Shown here: positions 26,764 through 35,443 of the stretch, piece by piece
How the letters are laid out: each line of letters begins with the position of its first letter
Position numbering within the stretch: the first letter of the stretch is position 1
Source: Synechocystis sp. PCC 7509
GTDB lineage: Bacteria; Cyanobacteriota; Cyanobacteriia; Cyanobacteriales; Chroococcidiopsidaceae
NCBI RefSeq assembly: GCF_000332075.2
Contig: NZ_ALVU02000001.1
Span: 1,259,193-1,323,192 of the forward strand
Length of the DNA: 64,000 nucleotides
Reading direction: 5' to 3'
Made by a program: the position numbers and the translations under genes
Notes under the pieces: generated by a model
Seen by the model: the letters and a program-made list of their open reading frames with translations, nothing else
Databases searched by the model: none
Told to the model about the DNA's origin: nothing

Positions 26764-27282
26764 TTAAGTATTTCCCCAATAGAGCAAGCCAATGGTTAAA
26801 CCAATCACCAGTAGCGATACCCAAATAAATTGATTGTCTTTAGTATTTACTTGACTTAAATCTACAGGATCGGGCGCAGTCCGTGGTTTGGGCGCAGTCC
26901 GAGGCAAATTAGTATTACTTAGACGGGTTTGGTTAGTATTGTCGGCGATCGCTGCCAAATCGGGAATTTGGGTTAGCCATTCCGTCGGTCTTTTTAGCTG
27001 GGGTGCTTGCATAATATATAGCAACCGCTTTCCCTGCGAGCTAGTTTCCGCGTCAGGATGCTTTTTGATTTGTTCGCAAAGCGCGATCGCTTCCCCTAGT
27101 TGTCCGGCGGCTTCATAAGCTGTCACGAGCCAAATTAAAACTTTCCCCCCAAAACCCGAATTGCGGTTAACTAAGGCGCTGGCTTTTTCTAAGCGTTGTA
27201 CCGATTCTCGGTACTGTCCCTTTTCAAAAGCACTGACTCCAGCGATATATTCTTTTTTAGCAATTTCCAAGCTTTCTGTCAC
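26764..27282 (-). CDS. TPR-containing protein with C-terminal membrane anchor
   Basis: A 172-residue protein. Residues 5-80 look like two tetratricopeptide-type helix pairs (YIAGVSAFEKGQYRESVQRL and LIWLVTAYEAAGQLGEAIAL). A Pro/Thr-rich linker (about 120-145) and a single C-terminal membrane helix FIWVSLLVIGLTIGLLYWG follow. This is a tail-anchored scaffold layout seen in cyanobacterial conserved proteins. The partner is unknown. It is on the same strand as the DUF3153 lipoprotein, 64 bases upstream of it, so the two may be co-transcribed. Confidence 0.72.
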   Translation of the reverse strand: MTESLEIAKKEYIAGVSAFEKGQYRESVQRLEKASALVNRNSGFGGKVLIWLVTAYEAAGQLGEAIALCEQIKKHPDAETSSQGKRLLYIMQAPQLKRPTEWLTQIPDLAAIADNTNQTRLSNTNLPRTAPKPRTAPDPVDLSQVNTKDNQFIWVSLLVIGLTIGLLYWGNT

Positions 27283-27414
27283 TTTTTCCAGTTATTCAAA
27301 CTCGTCTAAAGCGATCTTGCCATTTTCTCTAGCTACTTTGCCAATCAAAAAACTATTAGAATTGAATTAAGGCTTTGTTCAGGCTTAATGCCGTTACTCA
27401 ATTGGGACAAAACT

Positions 27415-27924
27415 ATGAATACTCAACGCTCTCGATTTGACCTAAATAATTTTAAGCTTCTAACCAAGGCGATCGCGCCTATCACGCTAATATTATTGGC
27501 TGCTGTGTCACTTTATGCCCCTAGGGCGATCGCCCAAAACCGTAGTGGGGTATCTTATCGCACACCCCTAAATAATCCAACTATTTACAACAACCCAATT
27601 AATAGTTCCGTTATCTACGGTAGTCCCATTCCTGCCCCATCAATCACTTATCCCCATAACTATTACCCTTACCCCAATAACTCCTACACTTACCCTAATT
27701 CGGTCGTTACTTATCCCAATAACTCCTACACTTACCCTAATTCGGTCGTTACTTACCCCAATAACTCCTACACTTACCCTAATTACCACCCAGGTTCGGT
27801 AATTAGAGTAAGAGAAGGTAGATCAAGATGGGACAATCGTATTTTAGTTAATCCGATAATTCGCGATTCTACGTTGATTAATCCCACAATTATTAAAATT
27901 CAACCCCAAAGACGCTATCGGTAA
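27415..27924 (+). CDS. Secreted repeat protein rich in Tyr, Pro and Asn
   Basis: A 169-residue hypothetical protein. A signal peptide is visible: basic start, hydrophobic LTLILLAAVSLYA-like core (APITLILLAAVSLYAP) and AIAQ cleavage region near residue 40. The mature part is low in complexity, with three copies of a 14-residue unit YPNNSYTYPNSVVT, the last partial, then a basic end VREGRSRWDNRI. ATG at 27415 is preferred to one 27 bases upstream since the signal peptide fits it better. No known domain. An extracellular or periplasmic protein is likely; a cell-surface or matrix function is only a guess. Confidence 0.65.
   Translation: MNTQRSRFDLNNFKLLTKAIAPITLILLAAVSLYAPRAIAQNRSGVSYRTPLNNPTIYNNPINSSVIYGSPIPAPSITYPHNYYPYPNNSYTYPNSVVTYPNNSYTYPNSVVTYPNNSYTYPNYHPGSVIRVREGRSRWDNRILVNPIIRDSTLINPTIIKIQPQRRYR
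27670..27783 (+). repeat. 42-bp in-frame tandem repeat, about 2.7 copies
   Basis: Copies at 27670-27711 and 27712-27753 are identical except for one base near the copy boundary, and a partial third covers 27754-27783. Each encodes YPNNSYTYPNSVVT. Near-identity at DNA level points to recent expansion. Confidence 0.9.
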
Positions 27925-27970
27925 GTAAGTGCCATTGAGTAATTTTTAGCTGCATAAATTAGCTGTGCTT

Positions 27971-28867
27971 CTAGTTTAAAAACTCCGAGGCGACAATCAT
28001 TGAGCCAATCCCGCTATCGGTAAAAATTTCTAGCAGTAAAGCGTGAGGGATACGTCCATCAATAATGTGGGCGGCTTTTACTCCTTGAGCCAAACTCCGC
28101 ACGCAACAATTTACTTTCGGAATCATCCCCCCACCTACAATACCGTTAGTAATTAATTCGCGGGCTTGTTGAATATCTAACTTATAAAGCAAACTAGAGG
28201 GATCTTTATAGTCTTGCAAAATTCCGGCGGTATCGGTGAGCAAAATTAACTTCTCTGCTCCCAAAGCGGCGGCTATTTCCCCGGCTACGGTGTCGGCGTT
28301 AATGTTGTAAGCTTGTCCCGATTCGTCCGCCGCGACGCTGGAAACTACAGGAATATAACCATCTTTAAGTAATGATTCTAAAATTCGCACGTCTAGGGCG
28401 CTAACTTCGCCGACAAATCCAATTCCTTGACGACCTTCCGGGCGGGCTGTAATTAAATTGCCATCTTTGCCACATAAACCCACCGCCGAGCCGCCAGCTT
28501 GGTTAATTAAAGAAACAATTTCTTTATTAACTCGACCGACTAAAACCATTTCTACTACATCCATTGTGGGTGCGTCGGTTACTCGTAGCCCATTATTAAA
28601 TTGAGGTTCAATTCCTAGCTTATCTAACCAGCTATTGATTTCTGGACCCCCACCGTGAACTATTACTGGGCGCAATCCTACACAAGCTAAAAATACAACA
28701 TCCCTAACTACTTGGTCTTTGAGGGTGCTATCTTTCATCGCTGCGCCGCCATACTTGACGACGACAATTCGACCAGAAAACTGTTGGATATAGGGCAAAG
28801 CTTCACTTAGCACTCGGACGCGAGTAGCTTCAACTTCCCTAATATATTCGCGATCAAAGTTGTCCAT
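27971..28867 (-). CDS. argB: Acetylglutamate kinase
   Basis: Phosphorylates N-acetylglutamate in arginine synthesis; in cyanobacteria the enzyme is regulated by arginine and the PII protein. It has 298 residues with all family landmarks: [20 protein letters not shown] near residue 34, [20 protein letters not shown] near 68, [18 protein letters not shown], and the nucleotide site [17 protein letters not shown] near 212. The N-terminal helix with [20 protein letters not shown] is the arginine-sensitive type arm. It could share a transcript with aroK, 107 bases upstream on the same strand. Confidence 0.96.
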   Translation of the reverse strand: MDNFDREYIREVEATRVRVLSEALPYIQQFSGRIVVVKYGGAAMKDSTLKDQVVRDVVFLACVGLRPVIVHGGGPEINSWLDKLGIEPQFNNGLRVTDAPTMDVVEMVLVGRVNKEIVSLINQAGGSAVGLCGKDGNLITARPEGRQGIGFVGEVSALDVRILESLLKDGYIPVVSSVAADESGQAYNINADTVAGEIAAALGAEKLILLTDTAGILQDYKDPSSLLYKLDIQQARELITNGIVGGGMIPKVNCCVRSLAQGVKAAHIIDGRIPHALLLEIFTDSGIGSMIVASEFLN

Positions 28868-28974
28868 AATCTGCTTTAACGTATCCTATGCAGTTTAATA
28901 GAGGATGCGATCGCACTTCAATGTCACAAATAACAGTTTTTAATTCCATCTCCTGCTATGAATTTAGATTCTTG

Positions 28975-29541
28975 CTAATTTGGTGGGGATAAATTTTGTT
29001 TAAGTACGCTGGGAATCAGTGCTATTACTCTATTGGCTATTTGTGATGCGGTTTCTTCTTCGCTGACACGGATGTGTAAATCGGCTTGATTGTATAGGGG
29101 TTGGCGTTGCTCAAAAATACTTTGTAGTTTGCCTAAAGGATCGGCGGCTTGCAATAAAGGTCTAGTATTATCCTCCTTTAAGCGCTCGTAAAGCACTTTT
29201 ATCGGCACATCTAACCAGACAATTAAGCCGTAATGCAAGTAACTCCAGTTTTTTTGCTGGGTGACTATCCCGCCACCGGTAGAAACCACTAAATTGGTAT
29301 AAGCACATACCTCGGCTAAAACTTGACTTTCTATTTGCCTAAATTCTGCCTCTCCTACTTCGGCAAATAGTTGGCTAATCGAGTGCTTAGTTACTTGCTC
29401 AATTACCGCATCCGTGTCTACAAACCCGTAGCCTAGCTCGGTAGCAATTAAGCTTCCAATAGTCGTTTTTCCTGAACCCATCATGCCAATCAGGTATAAA
29501 TTTACTCCTTTCAATAGATTACTTGCTGTAGTTATTCGCAT
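28975..29541 (-). CDS. aroK: Shikimate kinase
   Basis: Phosphorylates shikimate with ATP on the path to aromatic amino acids. It has 188 residues, normal for the family. The P-loop is LIGMMGSGKTTIGSLIA near residue 17, shikimate-binding FVDTDAVIEQ near 40, VSTGGGIV near 85, and the lid DNTRPLLQA near 124. Up to 14 N-terminal residues precede the conserved part, as is common in cyanobacteria. It is divergent from the small conserved gene at 29861, with 319 bases between them. Confidence 0.95.
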   Translation of the reverse strand: MRITTASNLLKGVNLYLIGMMGSGKTTIGSLIATELGYGFVDTDAVIEQVTKHSISQLFAEVGEAEFRQIESQVLAEVCAYTNLVVSTGGGIVTQQKNWSYLHYGLIVWLDVPIKVLYERLKEDNTRPLLQAADPLGKLQSIFEQRQPLYNQADLHIRVSEEETASQIANRVIALIPSVLKQNLSPPN

Positions 29542-29860
29542 ATTCTCGATCTTGTAGTTGCCTAAATTGTTAATCCGGTTGATAGCCTACGCCACAAAGA
29601 TGTTAGCAATTGAGCGCTAGTTTTTACAGTTCATCTGGAAATCTTGATCTTTATGCTATTTTTATATAAAGTTTACAGAAACTTTATTTGTTCTTTTAAC
29701 GTCAATTCAAAAATGGTAAACATAAAATTGAAGATTCGACTGTTTAACCAAGCCTAACAGCGCAGTGCTAATAACTCTAACCTTTACAGGACTAGAAGGT
29801 TAATAGCTTTTTAATTTAAAAAGTCCCTAGCGCTAAATATATTTTCTAAGGTTTAAGGAC
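29542..29860. other. Divergent promoter region, 319 bp
   Basis: Lies between aroK (minus) and a small conserved gene (plus). AT-rich, with no ORF or RNA gene that I recognise. It must contain promoters for both neighbours, but I see no operator or riboswitch motif clear enough to mark. Confidence 0.45.
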
Positions 29861-30112
29861 ATGGCTTCGATTAGTGACCTCGTACAAAAAACCCTAAAAG
29901 CTGGTTATCTGACTGTTGAAGCAGAAGAACAACTGCGACAATTGCTGGCTACTCAGTATAATGACGAAGACTTAAATGCTTTTGTTACCCTTCAAGAAGC
30001 AACAATGATGGGTCGAGTAAAGCAGGAGTCGCGGGAACGTCTGCAAAGAAGTAAGACAGAAAAGCAGCTTGTTTCTTCTTCAGCCTGTCGCTACGCGAAT
30101 ATGCAGTATTAA
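29861..30112 (+). CDS. Small conserved cyanobacterial protein
   Basis: An 83-residue soluble, helical, charged protein starting MASISDLVQKTLKAGYLTVE and continuing EEQLRQLLATQYNDEDLNAF and VTLQEATMMGRVKQESRE. The pattern is familiar from short cyanobacterial hypothetical proteins, but no function is known to me. The last 15 residues look unrelated to the rest and may vary between strains. A terminator follows at 30209-30236, so it is probably transcribed alone. Confidence 0.65.
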   Translation: MASISDLVQKTLKAGYLTVEAEEQLRQLLATQYNDEDLNAFVTLQEATMMGRVKQESRERLQRSKTEKQLVSSSACRYANMQY

Positions 30113-30208
30113 AGACCATTTACTGCGTATAAGTACGGTAAATTGGTCAATATTTAGAAAATATTGACAGTAATTAATATAAATTTTTCTACAACAAAAA
30201 CGAAGTTG

Positions 30209-30236
30209 AAAGCACGAGAGCGATCCCGTGCTTTTT
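30209..30236 (+). terminator. Intrinsic terminator
   Basis: AAAGCACG (30209-30216) pairs with CGTGCTTT (30227-30234) around a 10-base loop, then the T tract continues to 30236. It sits between the convergent small conserved gene and the sigma factor, and its T tract favours stopping plus-strand transcription. Confidence 0.8.
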
Positions 30237-30242
30237 GGCGTT

Positions 30243-31490
30243 TTAGCTAAGGGAGTCGAAATAATCCCGGACGCGATTGCGTCGCTTGGGTTGGCGCAAT
30301 TTCTGGAGGGCTTTTGATTCAATTTGCCGTACTCGTTCCCGCGAAAGGTCTAAAGCTCGTCCGATTTCTGCCAAAGAGTAAGCATGACCATCTCCTAAGC
30401 CGAAACGCATCAAAATTACATCCCGTTCGCGATCGCTAAGATCGGTTAGTAAATACTGCAAATCGCGCTGCAATGATTCGCGCATCAATACGTCTTCTGG
30501 GGATATAGTATCAGTTTCTAGTAAGTCGCCAAGTTCTGTATCTTTGTCTTTACCTACTTTTGTTTCCAGTGACACCGAGCGCGGGACTCGCAATAAAACG
30601 TCCCGCAACTGCTTGGGTGTGATCTCTAATTCGGCGGCGATTTCTTCAATCGTGGGAGTGCGACCTTTTTCTTGGGCAATTTTGCGCTGAACTTTTTTAA
30701 TTTTGTTCAGCTTTTCGGTGATATGGACAGGTAAGCGGATTGTACGGCTTTGAGTTGCGATCGCTCTAGTTATTCCTTGGCGAATCCACCAGTAAGCGTA
30801 AGTGCTAAAACGATAGCCTTTGGTAGGATCGAACTTTTCAACGGCGCGTTCTAAACCGAGAGTTCCTTCTTGGACTAAATCTAAAAGTTCTAAGCCGCGA
30901 TTTTGGTATTTTTTGGCGACAGACACGACTAAACGAAGATTTGCTTGGATCATGTGTTCTTTAGCGCGAACACCTTGGGTTTGAATCTGCTCTAATTGTT
31001 CTACAGTTAATCCAGCAATTTCTGCCCAGCGTCGTTTCCCGGCGGATAACAGGGGCTTGAGTTCCGTTACATTTATTTCAGCATTTTTAGCCCAACGCTC
31101 TAAAGAAGGGCGGTGTCCGAGTTCGGCAGTCAAGCGTTCTTGAACTTCAATTAAGCGATTGAAAAGTGTAATCACTTCATCGCCACTACTCGCCGCTTGG
31201 GAACATAGTTCTCGCAGGCGCAAATAACGTTGAACTTTTTGAGCTTCGGCGACTTCTTCGTCTCTAGCTAATAAATCCACCCGACCAATTTCTTGCAAAT
31301 ACAAACGAACTAAGTCTGTAGAGCGACGATTGGCGCTTTGCTGTTGGCTGGCGGTTTGCTCGATAGATGTATCCCCTAGGATGTCCTGTACTAAAGAATC
31401 AGCTTCTAGGAGGCTGTCTTCTGGCACAAGCTCTAAGGACGATGGGCGATCGCCTTTGGTAGTATCTGCGTAAAAAGATGTTGCTGGCAT
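30243..31490 (-). CDS. sigC: Group 2 sigma-70 factor, SigC-like
   Basis: An alternative, non-essential-type RNA polymerase sigma factor of about 415 residues. Region 1.2 is STDLVRLYLQEIGRVDLLAR; regions 2.1-2.4 run from MIQANLRLVVSVAKKYQNRG to FSTYAYWWIRQGITRAIATQ; region 3 contains QRKIAQEKGRTPTIEEIA; region 4.2 ends SLAEIGRALDLSRERVRQIE. The MPATSFYADT start and the RQPKRRNRVRDYFDSLS end match my memory of cyanobacterial SigC, involved in stationary-phase, carbon/nitrogen and heat responses. The ATG at 31490 is chosen for this N-terminus; an ATG 75 bases upstream would add an unconserved stretch. Confidence 0.85.
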   Translation of the reverse strand: MPATSFYADTTKGDRPSSLELVPEDSLLEADSLVQDILGDTSIEQTASQQQSANRRSTDLVRLYLQEIGRVDLLARDEEVAEAQKVQRYLRLRELCSQAASSGDEVITLFNRLIEVQERLTAELGHRPSLERWAKNAEINVTELKPLLSAGKRRWAEIAGLTVEQLEQIQTQGVRAKEHMIQANLRLVVSVAKKYQNRGLELLDLVQEGTLGLERAVEKFDPTKGYRFSTYAYWWIRQGITRAIATQSRTIRLPVHITEKLNKIKKVQRKIAQEKGRTPTIEEIAAELEITPKQLRDVLLRVPRSVSLETKVGKDKDTELGDLLETDTISPEDVLMRESLQRDLQYLLTDLSDRERDVILMRFGLGDGHAYSLAEIGRALDLSRERVRQIESKALQKLRQPKRRNRVRDYFDSLS

Positions 31491-31565
31491 AAGAATAGTC
31501 TCAATGGCTCTGGCGTGACAATAGACTGAATCAATGGTGCTTGTTGTTGCTATTGTTCCCGTCAT

Positions 31566-32006
31566 TTAGCAAGAAATAACATCAAGCGCGAAAATTTCTT
31601 TGCTGAATTTTTAACTAAAAGGAAATTTGGATAGCAATTTTTCCCTGCAAGCAATCAACACACATGGTTGAGCAGTTAAGTTGATCTACAACACAACAGA
31701 TCGATATTCCTGAATTGATTAGTTTCCGCCGCGTTGGCTAATCGTCAGCAAAGGTTTTTAAAGGTAAAATCGCAGTAAATACTGTATCTACGCCTGTTTC
31801 ACAAGTAGATGCGATCGCCCTTGGCGCTTTGCGTAATTGCATTTTAAAATTTTGGCGATCGCATCTACCACCATTTTTGGCTAAATAACCTAAATTTTGC
31901 TAAATCCAGCCGGGTTACTTGAAAACCAAAGTAAATTAGCACTTTAACTCAATTCAAAGACTTGGAACTATAATTTATCAACCATAGTCTGTCGAATATA
32001 ACGATT
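31566..32006. other. Intergenic region, about 440 bp, with HIP1 inverted repeat
   Basis: Lies between the divergent sigC-like gene and a small secreted-protein gene. It should hold both promoters. Its only clear structure is the pair of 15-bp inverted arms at 31805-31868. No ORF or RNA gene was recognised. Confidence 0.5.
31805..31868. repeat. 15-bp inverted repeat containing HIP1 octamers
   Basis: GTAGATGCGATCGCC at 31805-31819 and GGCGATCGCATCTAC at 31854-31868 are exact reverse complements separated by 34 bases. Each arm contains the HIP1 octamer GCGATCGC. Confidence 0.85.
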
Positions 32007-32018
32007 GTGGTTGTGTTT

Positions 32019-32411
32019 ATGAAAGTGCAAAAACTATTGAAAGTAGTTTCTCTAGGAATTGGTTTGACGTTAACTTTGGGATCGGCGGTATATGCCGATC
32101 AATGTGCTTATACGAGCAAACAGCAAGCAATAGCTGCGGTGTCTCGCTTAGACGAAGGTCAAACTATTTATGAACTGTGCGAACCTTGTGGCGATACTGT
32201 CCCTAAAGCTCTCAAAATAAAATCTGTTTCGGCGGGAACGGTAGGCTATGAATTATTGTGGGGAGTAAAAGTTAACGATCGCAATATTGATTTAGCCTAT
32301 ACCTATGTTGATGACGGTAAGAACAAAAATAGAAAAGTGAATTTAGCAAACCTGGCAAGTTGTCCAGCGTCAGATGTTAGTAGTTCTATCTTTTTATCTC
32401 AACAGCGATAA
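32019..32411 (+). CDS. Small secreted hypothetical protein
   Basis: A 130-residue protein with a signal peptide: MKVQKLLKV, then a hydrophobic core LGIGLTLTLGSAV and a cleavage site at VYADQ. The mature part has four cysteines (QCAYTSKQQ, YELCEPCGDT and LASCPAS), which may form disulfides in the periplasm. Cyanobacterial relatives exist in my memory as conserved hypotheticals, without function. ATG at 32019 is used; a GTG 12 bases upstream is less likely. No operon partner is visible. Confidence 0.65.
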   Translation: MKVQKLLKVVSLGIGLTLTLGSAVYADQCAYTSKQQAIAAVSRLDEGQTIYELCEPCGDTVPKALKIKSVSAGTVGYELLWGVKVNDRNIDLAYTYVDDGKNKNRKVNLANLASCPASDVSSSIFLSQQR

Positions 32412-32555
32412 TATAACTAAAGATTTTTTGGTAATTGGTAATTGCTATGAAAGAGAGTAAGACAGGAGAGTTGCCAACGCCGGGTAAATCATCACACTTT
32501 CAGCAGCGCCGATTTTTTTAAGTAGACGATGTTTGCGCAAAGAGGCGATCGCGTA

Positions 32556-33680
32556 TTACTTTTCTACAAGGACGTTACCTAAGGCTTTTAATAATTCCTG
32601 TGCAGTGAAAGGCTTAGACAGAAAGCCTTGAGCGCCAATATCTGTAACTTGGGCGAAGTCTTCCGTAGAGGACAAGCCGCTCATCGCCACTATAGAAATT
32701 TGCGGGTTTATTTTTTGCAAGGTTTGGATGGCAACTATTCCATCCATTTTTGGCATCATCCGATCGAGTAGCACTAGGCTAATCTCATGTTTATTTTCGG
32801 CATATAAAGCTAAAGCCGCAATCCCATCATTGGCAGTTAATACTCGGTAGTTATAGCTTTCTAGAATTGCTTTGGCAATCTCACAAATTGCAGCTTCGTC
32901 ATCTACCACTAAAATTAATTCACCATGTTCCATTAGTAGTTCTGGATCTTCTATCAGTGGGATTGCTGTTTGCTCTACAGCAGGCAAATACACCTGAAAT
33001 TTGCTACTTTTTCCTACCTCACTACAAATTTCTATAAAACCGTCGTGGCTTTTGATAATGCCAAGAGTAGTAGACAAACCCAAACCCGTACCTTGACCAA
33101 CTTTTTTAGTTGTAAAGAAGGGATCGAAAATCTGCTCAACAATTTCCGGGGTGATACCTGTTCCCGTATCGGCAACGGTAATTACAACGAAGGGATCGAA
33201 AATCTGCTCAACAATTTCCGGGGTGATACCTGTTCCCGTATCGGCAACGGTAATTACAACATAGAGTCCAACTTTTGCCTCAACACTCATCTGGGCATAG
33301 CTTTTCTCAATTTCTAAATTACTTGCACTCAGCTTTAAACTACCGCCATTGGGCATGGCATCACGAGCATTAACTACCAAGTTCATCAACACTTGATGTA
33401 TTTGCGTCGCATCGGCGGAGACTGTGCTTAAGTCTGGGGCTATATCTATACAAAGTTCAATGGATTTGGGAAATGTCTCTTTGACAATATTGGCGATTTC
33501 TAATATTAAGTGTGTGACTTGGACAATAGCGCGTAGGGCTTCGCCCGTGCCGGAGGCATCGCCTTCAACTCCACGCGCAAAGGACAATACTTGCTTAACC
33601 AAAGCCGCCCCCCGTCTAACACTAGCTTCGAGGGTTTTTAGCAGTCGCCGATCTTGATCTTGGGGGTATTTGAGTTGCAA
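32556..33680 (-). pseudogene. Remnant of hybrid sensor histidine kinase with REC domain
   Basis: What remains is the C-terminal part of a hybrid kinase: the second dimerisation helix (DRRLLKTLEASVRRGAALVK), a HATPase domain with N box QVLMNLVVNARDAMPNGG, G2 box GQGTGLGLSTTLGI, and a receiver domain with ILVVDDEAAICEIA, phospho-acceptor LLDRMMPKMDG and FLSKPF. The H box with the phosphorylated histidine is absent. The frame has no ATG at its 5' end, only a TTG at 33680 overlapping the CBS gene by 43 bases. The G1/F-box segment is duplicated exactly (24 residues). I read the locus as a deletion-frameshift derivative of one CBS-kinase-REC gene; a working REC fragment cannot be excluded. Confidence 0.72.
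33117..33260 (-). repeat. Exact 72-bp tandem duplication in kinase domain
   Basis: Bases 33117-33188 are repeated without change at 33189-33260. The unit is in frame and encodes 24 residues ending DTGTGITPEIVEQIFDPF, which cover the ATP-binding G1 box and the start of the F box. No substitution separates the copies. Confidence 0.95.
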
Positions 33681-34102
33681 AATTTCGTTGGTATGAACCC
33701 TTGCAGCAAGCTGGACTGAGTCACAAGTCCTAGCAATTGACCGCTTTCGTCTACTATGGGCAAATGGTGAATTTGATATTGACGCATAAGCGACAACGCC
33801 GCGATCGCATCGGTAGCTTTGGATTGAGTTAGGGTAACGACTTCTTTTGTCATCACCTCCGCTAGTTTGAGTGTAGACAAGTCTTTTCCTGAAACAACGA
33901 GCCTAACTACATCTCGCGTTGTAAATATTCCTACTAATTGCAATTTTTCAACTATCAAAACACAACTAGCTTGTGTTTGATTAAATAAAGCGATCGCCTC
34001 TAACACTGAGGTATTAACTGCAACTGTTAAAAAGGATAGATCGAGTATCTGCTCTAGTGGAGATAGGTTAATGCCCTGATGATTTGGTTGCATAGCAGAC
34101 AC
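33638..34102 (-). CDS. Tandem CBS-domain protein, probable 5' part of a broken kinase
   Basis: A 154-residue protein with two CBS domains (about residues 20-75 and 85-140): VLEAIALFNQTQASCVLIVE, LVGIFTTRDVVRLV, VVTLTQSKATDAIAALSLM and HHLPIVDESGQLLGLVTQSSLL. CBS pairs bind adenosyl nucleotides and regulate fused domains. The final 20 residues, after LLQGF, are basic and unlike a CBS end; they are translated in a shifted frame from DNA that in another frame encodes the kinase remnant. The domain order CBS-CBS-sensor-kinase is common in cyanobacteria, so this is probably the 5' half of a gene with an internal deletion. It may still make a soluble CBS protein. Confidence 0.72.
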   Translation of the reverse strand: MSAMQPNHQGINLSPLEQILDLSFLTVAVNTSVLEAIALFNQTQASCVLIVEKLQLVGIFTTRDVVRLVVSGKDLSTLKLAEVMTKEVVTLTQSKATDAIAALSLMRQYQIHHLPIVDESGQLLGLVTQSSLLQGFIPTKFCNSNTPKIKIGDC

Positions 34103-34246
34103 AGCTTGAGCGTAAGTTCAAGCAATAATCACTGGAGAGACATTAAACCCACTATACCTTAAGAAATAATAAATATTTATTTTTTTAATAGTTTTCTTAC
34201 CAATTAAATGATATAGGCTTTTCGAGCTTTGCAGCGATCGCACTGG

Positions 34247-35443
34247 CTAAATATTTACCATTGAGTAGGAGATATTAGCTTGTTTAAAGCGTTGCAAAAC
34301 TTCCGCCAGGCGATCGCATTCAGCGATTAGGCTAATTCTGACATAACCTTCTCCCCCAGTCCCAAAAGCATTTCCAGGGGTTAATACTACGCCCGTTTGT
34401 TGCAATACCGAAAGGGCGAAATCTGTAGAACCTATCCCCACTGGGCAAGGTATCCATAGATACATTGTGGCTTTGGTTTTAGGAATATTCCAGCCTAATT
34501 CCCCTAATCCCTCAATTAAGAAATCGCGGCGGCGAATGTAGCGATTTTGAACTTCGTGCAAATAAGAATCAGGTAATTGCAGCGCGGTTTCGGCGGCGGT
34601 TTGCAAAGCGGCAAAAATGCCGTAATCTAAGTTAGTTTTTAGCGTTCTTAATCCTTGAATAATGTGGCGATTGCCCACAACAAAGCCTACTCGCCAACCT
34701 GCCATATTGTAGGTTTTTGATAAAGTATGAAACTCGACGCTAATATCTTTTGCGCCGGGAATTTCTAGTAAGCTAGTGGGCTGATAGCCATCAAAAGCTA
34801 ATTCGGCGTAACATAAATCATGAACTAAGAGAATTTCGTATTTACGGGCAAAAGCAACAATATCCTCAAAAAACTCGCGGGGTGCAGTGGCAGCGGTGGG
34901 GTTGCTAGGATAGTTGAAATAAAGAATTTTTGCTTGTTCGGCGACAGCATCGGGAATATCGGCTAAATCGATTAACCAGTCATTTTCTGGTTTAAGAATA
35001 ATGCTATGAACTTTACCGCCAGCAATTAAGGGTCCGCGAAAATGGGCGGGATAGGCGGGACTTGGGACTAAAACTAAGTCGCCAGGATTGATATAGGCGA
35101 TCGCTAAATGGGTCAATCCTTCTTTAGAACCTATTAAGGGCAAAGCCTCGCTATCGGGATCTAATTGGACATCGTAGCGGCGATGATACCAGTTAGTAAT
35201 AGCGCGACGAAAATTAGCCGTCCCTTCAAAGGGAGGATAGCCATGATTTGCCGGATTTTGCAAGGCGGCGATCGCTGCGTCTACAACAGGCTGAGGTGTA
35301 GCGCCGTCAGGGTTGCCCATTCCCAAGTCAATTAAATCTAGACCTTGCTCTCTAGCTTTAGCTTTTAATTCATCTAAACGGGCAAATACATAGGGCGGAA
35401 GTGATTGAATGCGATCGGCGGGATTAATCCAACTTAAACTCAT
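34247..35443 (-). CDS. PLP-dependent class I/II aminotransferase (AspC/DapL-like)
   Basis: A 398-residue fold-type I aminotransferase. The Schiff-base lysine lies in FHTLSKTYNMAGWRVGFVVG near residue 239. Other family blocks are LIDLGMGNPDGATPQPVVDA near 36, IGSKEGLTHLAIAYINPGD near 108, LYFNYPSNPTAATA near 176, LVHDLCYAEL with the PLP aspartate, and a C-terminal arginine in GEGYVRISL. Cyanobacterial versions are annotated aspartate, alanine or LL-diaminopimelate aminotransferase. Substrate is not settled by sequence. It overlaps the upstream dehydrogenase gene by four bases, so the two are likely co-translated. Confidence 0.88.
   Translation of the reverse strand: MSLSWINPADRIQSLPPYVFARLDELKAKAREQGLDLIDLGMGNPDGATPQPVVDAAIAALQNPANHGYPPFEGTANFRRAITNWYHRRYDVQLDPDSEALPLIGSKEGLTHLAIAYINPGDLVLVPSPAYPAHFRGPLIAGGKVHSIILKPENDWLIDLADIPDAVAEQAKILYFNYPSNPTAATAPREFFEDIVAFARKYEILLVHDLCYAELAFDGYQPTSLLEIPGAKDISVEFHTLSKTYNMAGWRVGFVVGNRHIIQGLRTLKTNLDYGIFAALQTAAETALQLPDSYLHEVQNRYIRRRDFLIEGLGELGWNIPKTKATMYLWIPCPVGIGSTDFALSVLQQTGVVLTPGNAFGTGGEGYVRISLIAECDRLAEVLQRFKQANISYSMVNI

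Noticed and set aside
27670-27783. 42-bp repeat as a possible CRISPR or recombination site
   Set aside because: No spacers; the repeat encodes a regular peptide in a secreted protein.
33117-33260. 72-bp direct repeat as a possible CRISPR unit
   Set aside because: Only two adjacent copies without spacers, in frame inside a kinase domain.
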